From Ectothiorhodospiraceae bacterium (lineage in GTDB: Bacteria > Pseudomonadota > Gammaproteobacteria > Thiohalomonadales > Thiohalomonadaceae), in assembly GCA_007125455.1 (NCBI GenBank), contig SLDE01000169.1, positions 1-11,550 of the forward strand: 11,550 bases of DNA, given 5' to 3'. Below, piece by piece: positions 1-6,990 of this stretch (the stretch's first letter is position 1; each line of letters starts with the position of its first letter). Made by a program: the position numbers and the translations under genes. The notes below the pieces were generated by a model that worked only from the letters and a program-made list of their open reading frames with translations, did not search any database and was not told the DNA's origin.

Positions 1-84
1 CCCCCTGATTTCTGGTACGCCGTGAATACATCCCTGTAGGCTCGAAGGTCGCATCCCTGCGACCTACGACCAGAAATCAGGGGG
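1..84. repeat. Intergenic palindromic element with nested hairpins
   Basis: The ends are a perfect 16-base inverted repeat: CCCCCTGATTTCTGGT at 1-16 and its reverse complement at 69-84. Inside are two smaller hairpins that share the loop TCCC: TACA/TGTA (27-30 and 35-38) and AGGTCGCA/TGCGACCT (46-53 and 58-65). The outer stem plus two inner hairpins could fold as a cruciform or a three-way junction in RNA. There is no reading frame of note and no T-tract, so it is not a textbook terminator, although it could end or stabilise the transcript of the unseen upstream gene. It resembles the short palindromic repeats scattered between genes in many gammaproteobacteria. That family assignment is from memory and unverified. 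The left boundary may lie outside the window. Confidence 0.75.
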
Positions 85-173
85 TTACGCCTGCTCCTCA
101 AAAGTATGCGGACGCCCTGGGTTTGGGGTGGGCAGCTTTGCTACAGCGCCACATCGGCGATAAACTGCGCGCC

Positions 174-1862
174 ATGTCGCGTCGTATCCAAACCCTCACC
201 CCCCAATTGGCCAACCAGATCGCCGCCGGTGAGGTGGTCGAGCGCCCGGCCTCGGTGGCCAAGGAGTTGCTGGAGAACAGCATCGATGCCGGGGCGGATC
301 GGATAGAGCTGGAGTTGGAGCAGGGCGGGCTGAAGCTGTTACGGGTTACCGACAATGGCGGCGGCATCCACCCCGAAGACCTGCCCCTGGCCCTGGCCCA
401 GCACGCCACCAGCAAGATCTACACTCAGCAGGAGTTGACTCAGGTGGCCAGCCTGGGCTTTCGCGGTGAGGCCCTGGCCAGTATCGCCTCGGTGAGCCGT
501 TTTAGCCTGTGCAGTCGCTTTCCCGACCAGCCCCACGCCTGGCAGATCCACAATCAGGCCCGTGGCAAGCTGAGTGCCCCTGAGGCCTGTGCGCTGGGGG
601 AGGGAACCTGCATCGAGGTGCGTGAGCTGTTTTATAACGTGCCGGCCAGGCGCAAGTTCATGCGCACCGAGCGCACCGAGTTCCTCCATGTGGAGGAGGT
701 GATGCGGCGACTGGCGTTAAGCCGTTTTGATGTGGCCTTTAGCCTCAGCCACAACGGGCGTCAGAGCCTGCGATTGCGCCCGGCCACCGACGAGGCGGCG
801 CAGCGCCGTCGTATCGGCGAGATCCTCGGCCAGGGGTTTGTGCGTGAGGCATTGGCGGTGGATTTTCGTGCCGCTGGATTGCGCCTGTGGGGCTATCTCT
901 CCCCACCGCAGCACTCCGTGAGCCAATCCTCCAGCCAGTACTTTTACCTCAATGGCCGGGTGATCCGCGACAAGCTGATCAACCACGCCATCCGTCAGGC
1001 CCATCTGACGGTGCTGGAGGCGGGGCGTCATCCGGCCTATGTGCTCTACCTGGAGCTGGACCCGGCCCAGGTGGATATCAACGTCCACCCCACCAAACAC
1101 GAAGTGCGCTTTCGCCAGACCCGCCTGGTGCACGATTTCATCCAGCGGGCACTGGGTGAGGTACTGCTCCCCTCGGCAGACGGGCATGAGGGGCTTGCGG
1201 CGCAACGCGGCGTCGGCACTGCACCGCAGGCGGCGAGCCATGCCAGCGCCCCCGTCTCTTCCAGTGCGATCGCCGAGCAGCAGCAATTCTATCGTCAGGC
1301 GCGGGCGCTACGACCAACACCCCAGCCGACCAATCGTGTCGATACCCAGGGTTTGTCGCTGCTCTTCGGGCAGTTCTTGCTACGCCAGCGCGAAGGGCAG
1401 GTCGCCCTGCTGGAGATCGCCGCGCTGCGTCGTCTGCTCTGGCGGCGGCAGCTGAATGCCGCCCTGGAAGACGGTGAACTGGTTGCCACACCACTGCTGG
1501 TGCCCGAGGTGCTGCGCCTGGGAGAGTCGGCCTGCGCGCACTGGCAGCAGCAGGCCGAGGGTCTGCACCGCCTGGGCCTGTCCATCGATACCCTTGGGCC
1601 GGGGGAGCTGGTGGTGCGGGAGCTGCCCCAATTGATGCAGGGGATGGCGCTGGAGACGATATTTGCACGCCTGGAGGCGATCGGACTGGCCCCCGATGAG
1701 CCCGCCTGGCGGGAGCGTCTGATCGAGGCCCTGTTGCCACTGGCCCCGTCCCCCAGCCTGGAGCAGGTGGCGGAGCTATTGCAGCGGGCCAAGGCCCAGG
1801 GGGTCGACACACCCTGGCGTAGCCTGGAGGCGCAGACCTTGCGCCACTGGCTAGCATCATGA
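174..1862 (+). CDS. mutL: DNA mismatch repair protein MutL (no endonuclease motif)
   Basis: MutL is the ATPase that links mismatch recognition by MutS to strand incision and UvrD unwinding in the cytoplasm. The 562-residue product has a full GHKL ATPase domain: ELLENSIDAG (31-40, catalytic Glu and Mg-binding Asn), DNGGGI (60-65), HATSKI (77-82) and GFRGEAL (95-101). FYNVPARRKF (153-162) and DINVHPTKHEVRF (301-313) follow in the transducer domain. A Gln/Ala-rich linker (about 335-395) leads to a C-terminal dimerisation domain. That domain lacks the DQHAAHERI metal-binding motif and the terminal GRP-type motif of endonuclease MutLs, so the protein resembles the MutH-dependent E. coli type. The start at ATG 174 (MSRRIQTLTPQLANQIAAGE) fits the family. 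An in-frame TTG at 123 adds 17 unconserved residues. No clear Shine-Dalgarno sequence precedes either start. The gene overlaps miaA by four bases (ATGA), implying coupled translation. Confidence 0.97.
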   Translation: MSRRIQTLTPQLANQIAAGEVVERPASVAKELLENSIDAGADRIELELEQGGLKLLRVTDNGGGIHPEDLPLALAQHATSKIYTQQELTQVASLGFRGEALASIASVSRFSLCSRFPDQPHAWQIHNQARGKLSAPEACALGEGTCIEVRELFYNVPARRKFMRTERTEFLHVEEVMRRLALSRFDVAFSLSHNGRQSLRLRPATDEAAQRRRIGEILGQGFVREALAVDFRAAGLRLWGYLSPPQHSVSQSSSQYFYLNGRVIRDKLINHAIRQAHLTVLEAGRHPAYVLYLELDPAQVDINVHPTKHEVRFRQTRLVHDFIQRALGEVLLPSADGHEGLAAQRGVGTAPQAASHASAPVSSSAIAEQQQFYRQARALRPTPQPTNRVDTQGLSLLFGQFLLRQREGQVALLEIAALRRLLWRRQLNAALEDGELVATPLLVPEVLRLGESACAHWQQQAEGLHRLGLSIDTLGPGELVVRELPQLMQGMALETIFARLEAIGLAPDEPAWRERLIEALLPLAPSPSLEQVAELLQRAKAQGVDTPWRSLEAQTLRHWLAS

Positions 1863-2806
1863 GCGCAAGCCCAGCAAAACCGGCGGCGATCTGCCTGATG
1901 GGGCCCACCGCCTCGGGCAAGACCGATCTGGCGGTGGCACTGCGCCAGCATCTGCCGGTGGAGATCATCAGTGTGGATTCCGCACTGGTCTACCGCCAGA
2001 TGGATATCGGCACCGCCAAGCCCGATGCCGAGACCCTGCGCCTGGCCCCCCATCGTTTGATCGATATCATCGATCCGGCGGAGGCCTACTCGGCGGCCCG
2101 TTTTCGTGACGATGCCCTGCGCGAGATGGCGGCGATCCGCCAGGCCGGGGGGATCCCGCTGCTGGTTGGTGGCACCATGCTCTACTATCGTGCCCTGCTG
2201 CAGGGGCTTTCTTCCTTGCCCGAGGCGGACCCGGCGGTGCGCCAGCGCATTGAGGCGGAGGCGGCGCTGGAGGGCTGGGAGGCCTTGCATCGGCGGTTGG
2301 CCGCTGTCGATCCTGAGGCAGCAGCGCGTATCCACCCCAATGATCCCCAACGCCTCTCCCGTGCGCTGGAGGTCTTTGATATCACCGGGCGCAGCCTGAC
2401 CGAGCTGTGGCGCGAGCAGCAGGAACAGCGACCAGGCTCCCGGTTTATCAAGCTGGCGGTGGCCCCGCCCGAGCGCAGCAGCCTGCATGAGCGTATCGCC
2501 CGGCGTTTTGCCCAAATGCTGGAGCAGGGCCTGGTGGAGGAGGTAGAGGCCCTCTACCGGCGCGCTGATCTCCACGCCGACTTGCCCTCGATGCGCTGCG
2601 TCGGCTATCGCCAGGTGTGGCAATATCTGGCTGGGGAACTATCCTATGCTCAGATGTCTGAGAAGGGCGTGGTCGCTACCCGGCAGTTGGCCAAGCGTCA
2701 GCTCACCTGGCTACGCAGTGAGCAGGCCTTGCACTGGTTTTCCAGCTTTGATCACAGCTTGGTGGAAAAAACCTTGAAATTGCTGGATGATAGCGCCATA
2801 AACTGA
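1859..2806 (+). CDS. miaA: tRNA dimethylallyltransferase MiaA
   Basis: MiaA transfers the dimethylallyl group of DMAPP to N6 of A37 in tRNAs that read codons starting with U, giving i6A, which MiaB then thiomethylates. The 315-residue product has the P-loop GPTASGKT (15-22), DSALVYRQMDIGTAKP (40-55, including the catalytic Asp region), the LIDIIDP segment (67-73), VGGTMLYYRALLQGL (103-117) and HPNDPQRLSRALEVF (159-173). The C-terminal signature SMRCVGYRQVWQYL (244-257) with ATRQLAKRQLTWLR (273-286) is nearly identical to the E. coli protein. Length matches the family. The start codon overlaps the mutL stop (ATGA), so its translation is probably coupled to mutL. The 3' end of the gene doubles as the likely promoter region for hfq. 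Confidence 0.98.
   Translation: MSASPAKPAAICLMGPTASGKTDLAVALRQHLPVEIISVDSALVYRQMDIGTAKPDAETLRLAPHRLIDIIDPAEAYSAARFRDDALREMAAIRQAGGIPLLVGGTMLYYRALLQGLSSLPEADPAVRQRIEAEAALEGWEALHRRLAAVDPEAAARIHPNDPQRLSRALEVFDITGRSLTELWREQQEQRPGSRFIKLAVAPPERSSLHERIARRFAQMLEQGLVEEVEALYRRADLHADLPSMRCVGYRQVWQYLAGELSYAQMSEKGVVATRQLAKRQLTWLRSEQALHWFSSFDHSLVEKTLKLLDDSAIN
2773..2801 (+). promoter_or_regulatory. Candidate RpoH (sigma-32) heat-shock promoter for hfq
   Basis: CTTGAAA at 2773-2779 matches the sigma-32 -35 consensus exactly. After 14 bases comes CGCCATAA at 2794-2801, close to the CCCCATnT -10 element. A sigma-70 reading of the same bases is TTGAAA (2774-2779), N17, CATAAA (2797-2802). Transcription would start near 2808, just past the miaA stop codon, giving an hfq leader of about 130 bases. 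In E. coli the mutL-miaA-hfq region is known to contain heat-shock promoters, including one inside miaA that serves hfq, so position and sequence agree. This is a motif match only. Confidence 0.55.
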
Positions 2807-2899
2807 TCCCTGGCCCGGCAGGAAGCCGAATGCCTGGGTGACTGGACTGGTCAATGGTTAATAACTAATTGATTGGATAGTGATTATGACTTTTTTGAG

Positions 2900-2914
2900 G
2901 ACACATATTGTGTC
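2900..2914. promoter_or_regulatory. 15-base dyad in the hfq leader
   Basis: GACACA, TAT, TGTGTC is a perfect 6-base inverted repeat around a 3-base centre. It lies about 25 bases before the hfq start and 11 bases before its Shine-Dalgarno sequence, in an AT-rich stretch. It could be a protein-binding operator or a small RNA hairpin near the ribosome binding site. E. coli hfq is autoregulated through its 5' leader, but nothing here proves the same mechanism. A dyad of this size can arise by chance. Confidence 0.3.
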
Positions 2915-2939
2915 AGATAATAACAAAGGAGCAAAAACC

Positions 2940-3200
2940 ATGAGTAAGGGGCAAGCACTACAGGATCCATTTCTCAACGCGCTGCGCAAGGAGCGTATTC
3001 CGGTTTCCATATATCTGGTGAACGGCATCAAGCTGCAAGGGCAAGTGGAGTCCTTCGACCAGTTTGTGGTGCTGCTGAAGAATTCCGTCAGCCAGATGGT
3101 CTACAAGCACGCCATCTCCACCGTGGTTCCCGCACGTAACGTCAAGATCAACTTTGGCGACCAGCCCGACGGTGAGGTCCCCCCTGGCAACACCTACTAA
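2940..3200 (+). CDS. hfq: RNA chaperone Hfq
   Basis: Hfq is a hexameric Sm-like RNA chaperone that binds small RNAs and mRNAs and promotes their pairing. The 86-residue product carries the complete Sm fold. SLQDPF-type proximal-face residues appear as ALQDPF (6-11). Sm1 spans about 20-52 with DQFVVLLKN (40-48), and Sm2 holds YKHAIS (55-60), the U-binding motif. The basic rim patch reads R16, K17, R19, a conservative change from the E. coli R16, R17, R19. The C-terminal tail after residue 65 is short (about 20 residues against 37 in E. coli) but contains D74, D77 and E79, which may stand in for the acidic tip that sweeps RNA off the rim. AAGGAG at 2926-2931, 8 bases before ATG 2940, fixes the start. 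The frame is open upstream to GTG 2880, but those residues are unlike Hfq. Confidence 0.98.
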   Translation: MSKGQALQDPFLNALRKERIPVSIYLVNGIKLQGQVESFDQFVVLLKNSVSQMVYKHAISTVVPARNVKINFGDQPDGEVPPGNTY

Positions 3201-3238
3201 GCGTCTGCCTCTTCCCCGTTCATCTTGTGGGGGTGCGC

Positions 3239-4537
3239 TTGTTTGAGCGTCCCCGTAGTGGTGAGCGGGCGATCCTGGTTCACCTGGAGTTGCAACAGGA
3301 GAACGACCGCGAGGACCTGGCTGAATTCCGGGATCTGGCGGTGTCTGCGGGTGCCCAGCTGATCGCGGAGGTCGTCGGTTCGCGACGTACGCCCGAGCCC
3401 AAATACTTCATCGGTAGCGGCAAGGTGGAGGAAGTGGCTGCGCTGGTGCAGGCCGAAGAGGCCCAGGTGGTGCTGGTCAACCACGCCCTCAGCCCGGCCC
3501 AGGAGCGTAATCTGGAGCGGCACCTTAAGTGTCGAGTGCTAGATCGTACCGGTCTGATCCTCGATATCTTTGCTCAGCGGGCCCGCTCCCACGAAGGCAA
3601 GCTGCAGGTGGAACTGGCCCAGTTGCGCCACCTATCCACCCGTTTGGTGCGCGGCTGGACCCATCTGGAGCGGCAAAAGGGTGGGATCGGGTTGCGTGGG
3701 CCGGGTGAGACCCAGCTGGAATCGGACCGTCGACTGATCGGCGATCGTATCAAGCATCTCAACCGCCGCCTGGAGAAGGTGCGTCGCCAACGGGAGCAAG
3801 GTCGTCGCTCGCGTCGGCGTGCCGAACTGCCCACCGTCTCGCTGGTGGGCTATACCAATGCGGGTAAGTCGACGCTATTCAACCGCCTCAGTGTGGATGC
3901 GGTCTACGCCGCCGATCAGCTCTTTGCCACCCTGGACCCAACCCTGCGTCGCCTGGAGATCGGCGGCGGAAAGGCGGTGATCCTCGCCGATACGGTGGGA
4001 TTTATCCGTCATCTCCCCCACGACGTGGTGGCGGCCTTTCAGTCCACCCTGCAGGAGACCCGTGAAGCGGATCTGCTGTTGCACGTGATCGACGCCAGCG
4101 ACCCGGAACGGGAGGCCAAGGTTGAGCAGGTGGAGGTGGTGTTGCAGGAGATTGGTGCCGATCAGCGCCCACGGATCACCGTTTACAACAAGATCGACCG
4201 TTGTGACGGCGGCGAGGCGCGGATCGAGCGTGACCCGGAGGGCCGGGTGCTGCGTGTGTGGCTGTCGGCCGCCAGTGGCGAGGGCTTGGAGCTGTTGCGT
4301 GAGGTGTTGGTCGAATGGGCCAGCAACCAGGATTGTGAGTATCAGTTTTCCTTGCCCCCGCAGGCGGGGAGGCTGCGCGCCCGGCTCTATGAGATGGGTG
4401 TGGTGGTCGATGAGGCGATCGATCCGGAGGGTGCCTCACAACTGCTGATCCAGCTCGAACCGCATATGCTCAACGCCCTGCGCAAGCAGGAGGATTTTGC
4501 CGCCTGGCTACCTGTCGCCGTGGATGAGGACGATTAG
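3239..4537 (+). CDS. hflX: Ribosome-associated GTPase HflX
   Basis: HflX is a GTPase that binds ribosomes and splits stalled 70S particles, notably under heat stress. The 432-residue product has the HflX N-terminal domain with YFIGSGKVEE (56-65) and NHALSPAQERNLER (81-94), the glycine-rich GLRGPGETQLE (151-161) and a basic linker (about 170-195). The G domain has G1 GYTNAGKST (204-212), switch segment FATLDPT (229-235), G3 DTVGFI (251-256) and G4 NKID (317-320). A small C-terminal domain follows. Start choice: TTG 3239 gives MFERPRSGERAILVH, which aligns with the E. coli N-terminus, and a G-run at 3229-3233 could act as a ribosome binding site. GTG 3227 and GTG 3233 are in frame and cannot be excluded. 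The gene lies 38 bases after hfq with no terminator between, so co-transcription is likely. Confidence 0.97.
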   Translation: MFERPRSGERAILVHLELQQENDREDLAEFRDLAVSAGAQLIAEVVGSRRTPEPKYFIGSGKVEEVAALVQAEEAQVVLVNHALSPAQERNLERHLKCRVLDRTGLILDIFAQRARSHEGKLQVELAQLRHLSTRLVRGWTHLERQKGGIGLRGPGETQLESDRRLIGDRIKHLNRRLEKVRRQREQGRRSRRRAELPTVSLVGYTNAGKSTLFNRLSVDAVYAADQLFATLDPTLRRLEIGGGKAVILADTVGFIRHLPHDVVAAFQSTLQETREADLLLHVIDASDPEREAKVEQVEVVLQEIGADQRPRITVYNKIDRCDGGEARIERDPEGRVLRVWLSAASGEGLELLREVLVEWASNQDCEYQFSLPPQAGRLRARLYEMGVVVDEAIDPEGASQLLIQLEPHMLNALRKQEDFAAWLPVAVDEDD

Positions 4538-4583
4538 TCGCCTCGCTACACGGCAGAGAATTGAGCGATCTTTGCCCTTTTCC

Positions 4584-4612
4584 TTGCGGTGGCCAGCCAA
4601 GATCCCTAGAAT
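4584..4612 (+). promoter_or_regulatory. Candidate sigma-70 promoter for hflKC
   Basis: TTGCGG (4584-4589), a 17-base spacer and TAGAAT (4607-4612, five of six matches to TATAAT) lie in the 154-base gap between hflX and hflK. The -10 element is good and the -35 matches only at TTG. Transcription would begin near 4619, giving a leader of about 70 bases before hflK. It could allow hflKC expression independent of hfq-hflX. Confidence 0.4.
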
Positions 4613-4638
4613 TTGTCAATCGAAACTCAGCCAGTGCT

Positions 4639-4664
4639 CTGGAGGGCCTCTTATGCCCTGCCAG
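4639..4664 (+). promoter_or_regulatory. Leader hairpin before hflK, with a competing alternative stem
   Basis: CTGGAGGGC (4639-4647) pairs with GCCCT-g-CCAG (4655-4664), a 9-base-pair stem with a single bulged G and loop CTCTTAT. It buries a GGAGGG ribosome binding site and the ATG at 4653. The CTGG arm (4639-4642) can instead pair with an upstream CCAG (4631-4634) across a 4-base loop, so two mutually exclusive pairings can be drawn. This is manual pairing only; no folding energies were calculated. Confidence 0.35.
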
Positions 4665-4685
4665 TACGACTCAACCTTGGAGTAA
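4653..4685 (+). CDS. Candidate 10-residue leader peptide upstream of hflK
   Basis: ATG at 4653 opens a mini-ORF encoding MPCQYDSTLE and ending at TAA 4683-4685. A strong ribosome binding site, GGAGGG (4641-4646), lies 6 bases upstream. The last codons (TTG GAG TAA) contain the GGAG (4679-4682) that serves as the ribosome binding site of hflK, and the mini-ORF stops 6 bases before the hflK ATG. Translation of the mini-ORF could therefore affect hflK initiation. There is no recognisable regulatory codon run, and a chance ORF of this length is easy, so the coding status is speculative. Confidence 0.25.
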   Translation: MPCQYDSTLE

Positions 4686-4691
4686 AGAAAC

Positions 4692-5876
4692 ATGGCGTGG
4701 AATGAACCGGGTGGTTCCGGGGGCAAAGACCCCTGGGGTGGCCGTAAAAACGAGCAGGGCCCACCGGACATGGACGAGGTGATGCGCAAGCTGCAGAACA
4801 AGTTTAACGGCCTGTTCGGCGGCAAGGGCGGTGGCAACAATGGTGCCGGAGACGGCGGCAGCAGCAGCCCCATCGGCGGCGGCGGCATGGGCACCGGCAG
4901 CATCGCCGGGATCCTGGTCGTCGCGGTGATTGTCTGGGCCCTCTCCGGGATCTACATCGTCGATGAAGGTACCCGTGGTGTGGTTACCACCTTCGGCAAA
5001 TACACCGACACCACCATGCCTGGTCCGCACTGGCATGCCCGTTTCATTCAGGACGTTGAGCGTGTGAATGTCAGTGGGGTGCGCAGCATCGAGCTGGGCC
5101 AGCGCCTGGAAGAGTCGCTGATGCTGACCCAGGACGAGAACATCGTCGACGTGCAGTTTGCCGTGCAATACCAGGTGAGTAACGCACGCCACTATTTGCA
5201 TAACGTGCGCAGCCCGGACGAGACCATTCGCCAGGTGATGGAAAGTGCGGTGCGTGAGGTCGTCGGCAAGAGCGAGATGGACTTCATCATCACCGCCGGG
5301 CGTAGCGAGATCGTATTGCGCGCCCAAGACTTGATGCAGCAGACGCTCGATAGCTATGAGACCGGCCTGGTCATCTCCCAGCTGACCATGCAGAACGCCC
5401 AGGCCCCACGCCAGGTGCAGGGTGCCTTTGCCGATGCGGTCAAGGCCCGTGAGGATGAGATCCGCCTGCGCAACGAGGCCGAAGCCTACGCCAACGACCT
5501 GTTGCCCCGTGCCCGTGGTGGTGCCGCCCGTCAAATCGAAGAGGCCAGTGCCTATCGCGAGCAGGTGATCGCCGAGGCCGAGGGTGAGACCGCCCGCTTC
5601 CTCAGTGTCCTGGGCGAATACCGCAATGCCCCCGAGGTCATGCGTACCCGTCTGTATATCGACGCGATGCAGTCCGTATTGCGTGAGAGCAGCAAGATCA
5701 TTGTCGACACCGAGGGCAGCAACAACATGCTTTACCTGCCACTCGATAAGCTGATGCAGCGCGACACATCCAGCCGCAACAGCCCGGCCCCCGCCAGCAG
5801 CGGTGCGCGGGAGTCGAACCGCCAAGCCCCCACGCCGATCCGCGATGATCGCCGTGCCATCAGGGAGATCCGCTAA
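4692..5876 (+). CDS. hflK: FtsH-associated membrane protein HflK
   Basis: HflK with HflC forms a large multimeric cage in the inner membrane that encloses the FtsH protease and modulates its degradation of membrane proteins. The 394-residue product starts with a Gly-rich cytoplasmic segment (MAWNEPGGSGGKDPWGG), typical of HflK, and has further glycine runs to residue 70. One membrane segment (about 71-90, IAGILVVAVIVWALSGIYIV) follows. Next come the SPFH/Band 7 domain from about residue 90, and an Ala/Glu-rich coiled coil (about 240-310, with repeated EA..A.A..E patterns). A polar tail follows. GGAG at 4679-4682 with a 9-base spacer supports ATG 4692. The stop overlaps the hflC start by one base (TAATG), showing tight translational coupling. 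It is slightly shorter than E. coli HflK (419 residues). Confidence 0.97.
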   Translation: MAWNEPGGSGGKDPWGGRKNEQGPPDMDEVMRKLQNKFNGLFGGKGGGNNGAGDGGSSSPIGGGGMGTGSIAGILVVAVIVWALSGIYIVDEGTRGVVTTFGKYTDTTMPGPHWHARFIQDVERVNVSGVRSIELGQRLEESLMLTQDENIVDVQFAVQYQVSNARHYLHNVRSPDETIRQVMESAVREVVGKSEMDFIITAGRSEIVLRAQDLMQQTLDSYETGLVISQLTMQNAQAPRQVQGAFADAVKAREDEIRLRNEAEAYANDLLPRARGGAARQIEEASAYREQVIAEAEGETARFLSVLGEYRNAPEVMRTRLYIDAMQSVLRESSKIIVDTEGSNNMLYLPLDKLMQRDTSSRNSPAPASSGARESNRQAPTPIRDDRRAIREIR

Positions 5877-6742
5877 TGTCACCGGCTAAGACCATGAGCC
5901 TCATCATCGGCGCCATCATCCTGTGGCTGGCGTCGGCATCCTTTTTCACCGTCAATGAGCGGGAAGTGGCGGTAAAGTTCCGTCTGGGTGAATTCCTGCG
6001 CGCCGACTACGAGCCGGGGATCCACTTCAAGATCCCCTTCATCAATAACGTGCGCAAGTTCGACAGCCGGGTGATGACCTTCGACGCCGAGCCTGAGAGC
6101 TATCTCACGGTGGAGCTGAAAAACGTTATCGTCGATTCCTTTATCAAGTGGCGTATTTCTAACGTCTCCGACTTCTATGTCTCTTTCGCCGGGGATGAAC
6201 GCCGTGCCACACAGCGTCTGTCGGTGCTGATCAAGAACGGCCTGCGTGACGAGATCGGTAAGCGCACCATTCAGGAGGCCATCTCCGGTGAGCGTTCGGT
6301 GATCATGGATATCATCACCCGCCAGATTGAAGAGCAGGTGGGACAGTTCGGTATCGAAGTGGTCGATGTGCGTATCAAGCGTATCGAACTGCCTAGCGAG
6401 GTTTCCGAGTCGGTCTACAACCGCATGATCGCCGAGCGTGACCGTGTCGCCAAAGACCTGCGCTCCCGTGGTGCCGAGGCGGCCGAGCGGATTCGCGCCG
6501 ACGCGGATCGTCAGCGCACCATCATTATCGCCGAGGCCTACCGTGATGCCGAGCAGCTGCGCGGTGAGGGGGATGCCCGTGCCGCGCAGATCTACGCCGA
6601 GGCCTTCGAACAGGATCGCGAGTTCTACGAGTTCTACCGTAGCCTCAATGCCTACCGTGATGTATTCAACAAGCCGGAAGACATTATGGTTCTGGATCCA
6701 CAGTCCGAGTTCTTCCGTTACTTCAACCAGTCTTCCCGCTAA
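5876..6742 (+). CDS. hflC: FtsH-associated membrane protein HflC
   Basis: HflC is the partner of HflK in the periplasm-facing SPFH scaffold around FtsH. The 288-residue product has an N-terminal membrane anchor (about 8-25, SLIIGAIILWLASASFFT) and then the typical VNEREVAVKFRLGEF start of the SPFH domain. GIHFKIPFINNVRKFDSR follows at about 47-64. An Arg/Ala/Glu-rich coiled coil rich in ERIRADADRQRT and EAYRDAEQLRGEGDARA follows at about 200-245. The C-terminal stretch FYEFYRSLNAYRDVF and the DPQSEFFRYF motif near the end are characteristic of HflC. The protein is shorter than in E. coli (334 residues), which carries an insertion. The start ATG overlaps the hflK stop by one base, so the two subunits are probably made in fixed ratio. 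Confidence 0.97.
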   Translation: MSPAKTMSLIIGAIILWLASASFFTVNEREVAVKFRLGEFLRADYEPGIHFKIPFINNVRKFDSRVMTFDAEPESYLTVELKNVIVDSFIKWRISNVSDFYVSFAGDERRATQRLSVLIKNGLRDEIGKRTIQEAISGERSVIMDIITRQIEEQVGQFGIEVVDVRIKRIELPSEVSESVYNRMIAERDRVAKDLRSRGAEAAERIRADADRQRTIIIAEAYRDAEQLRGEGDARAAQIYAEAFEQDREFYEFYRSLNAYRDVFNKPEDIMVLDPQSEFFRYFNQSSR

Positions 6743-6756
6743 GGGAGGACGACTGT

Positions 6757-6777
6757 CGGGCGCCCCAGTGGCGCCCG
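6757..6777 (+). other. GC-rich hairpin between hflC and the DUF2065 gene
   Basis: CGGGCGCC (6757-6764) and GGCGCCCG (6770-6777) form a perfect 8-base-pair, all G-C stem with loop CCAGT. No T-tract follows, so it is not a canonical Rho-independent terminator. It sits 14 bases after the hflC stop and ends 9 bases before the GGAG of the next gene. A stable stem here could protect the hflKC mRNA 3' end or reduce downstream expression. Confidence 0.6.
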
Positions 6778-6797
6778 CTGTCTGCTGGAGTTGATGG

Positions 6798-6986
6798 ATG
6801 TGGACTGAATTGTGGATCGCCCTCGCACTGGTTTTGGTGATCGAGGGGCTGTTACCTGCGCTCTCGCCGGATGGCTACCGCCGGGCAATGCTCTCGGTGA
6901 GTCAGATGGATCGGCGCGGGATCCGTATCATGGGCATGCTCAGCATGACTGCTGGTGCCATGCTGCTTTACTTTCTGAAGAACTGA
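6798..6986 (+). CDS. DUF2065 (YjeT-like) small membrane protein
   Basis: This is a 62-residue protein of the DUF2065 family, represented by E. coli YjeT (65 residues), which occupies the same position after hflC. Its function is not established. The start MWTELWIALALVLVIEGLLP closely parallels the E. coli protein. Two membrane segments are visible, about residues 5-22 and 42-60, joined by a polar, basic loop (YRRAMLSVSQMDRRGIR). GGAG at 6787-6790, 7 bases before ATG 6798, supports the start. It lies 55 bases after hflC and 4 bases before hisZ. The conserved linkage to hflKC suggests, as inference only, a role with the HflKC-FtsH membrane complex. Confidence 0.9.
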   Translation: MWTELWIALALVLVIEGLLPALSPDGYRRAMLSVSQMDRRGIRIMGMLSMTAGAMLLYFLKN

Positions 6987-6990
6987 CGCC

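Noticed and set aside
1295..2623. Long antisense open frame (442 codons) across mutL-miaA
   Set aside because: It lies opposite two clearly conserved genes, has low-complexity Arg/Gly/Ala-rich content, and is a GC-rich shadow frame.
2880..2939. 20-residue N-terminal extension of Hfq from GTG 2880
   Set aside because: The residues are unlike any Hfq, and a good AAGGAG sits at the right distance from ATG 2940.
4671..5882. 403-codon antisense frame opposite hflK
   Set aside because: It mirrors hflK almost exactly and shows no family motif; the sense strand encodes an unmistakable HflK.
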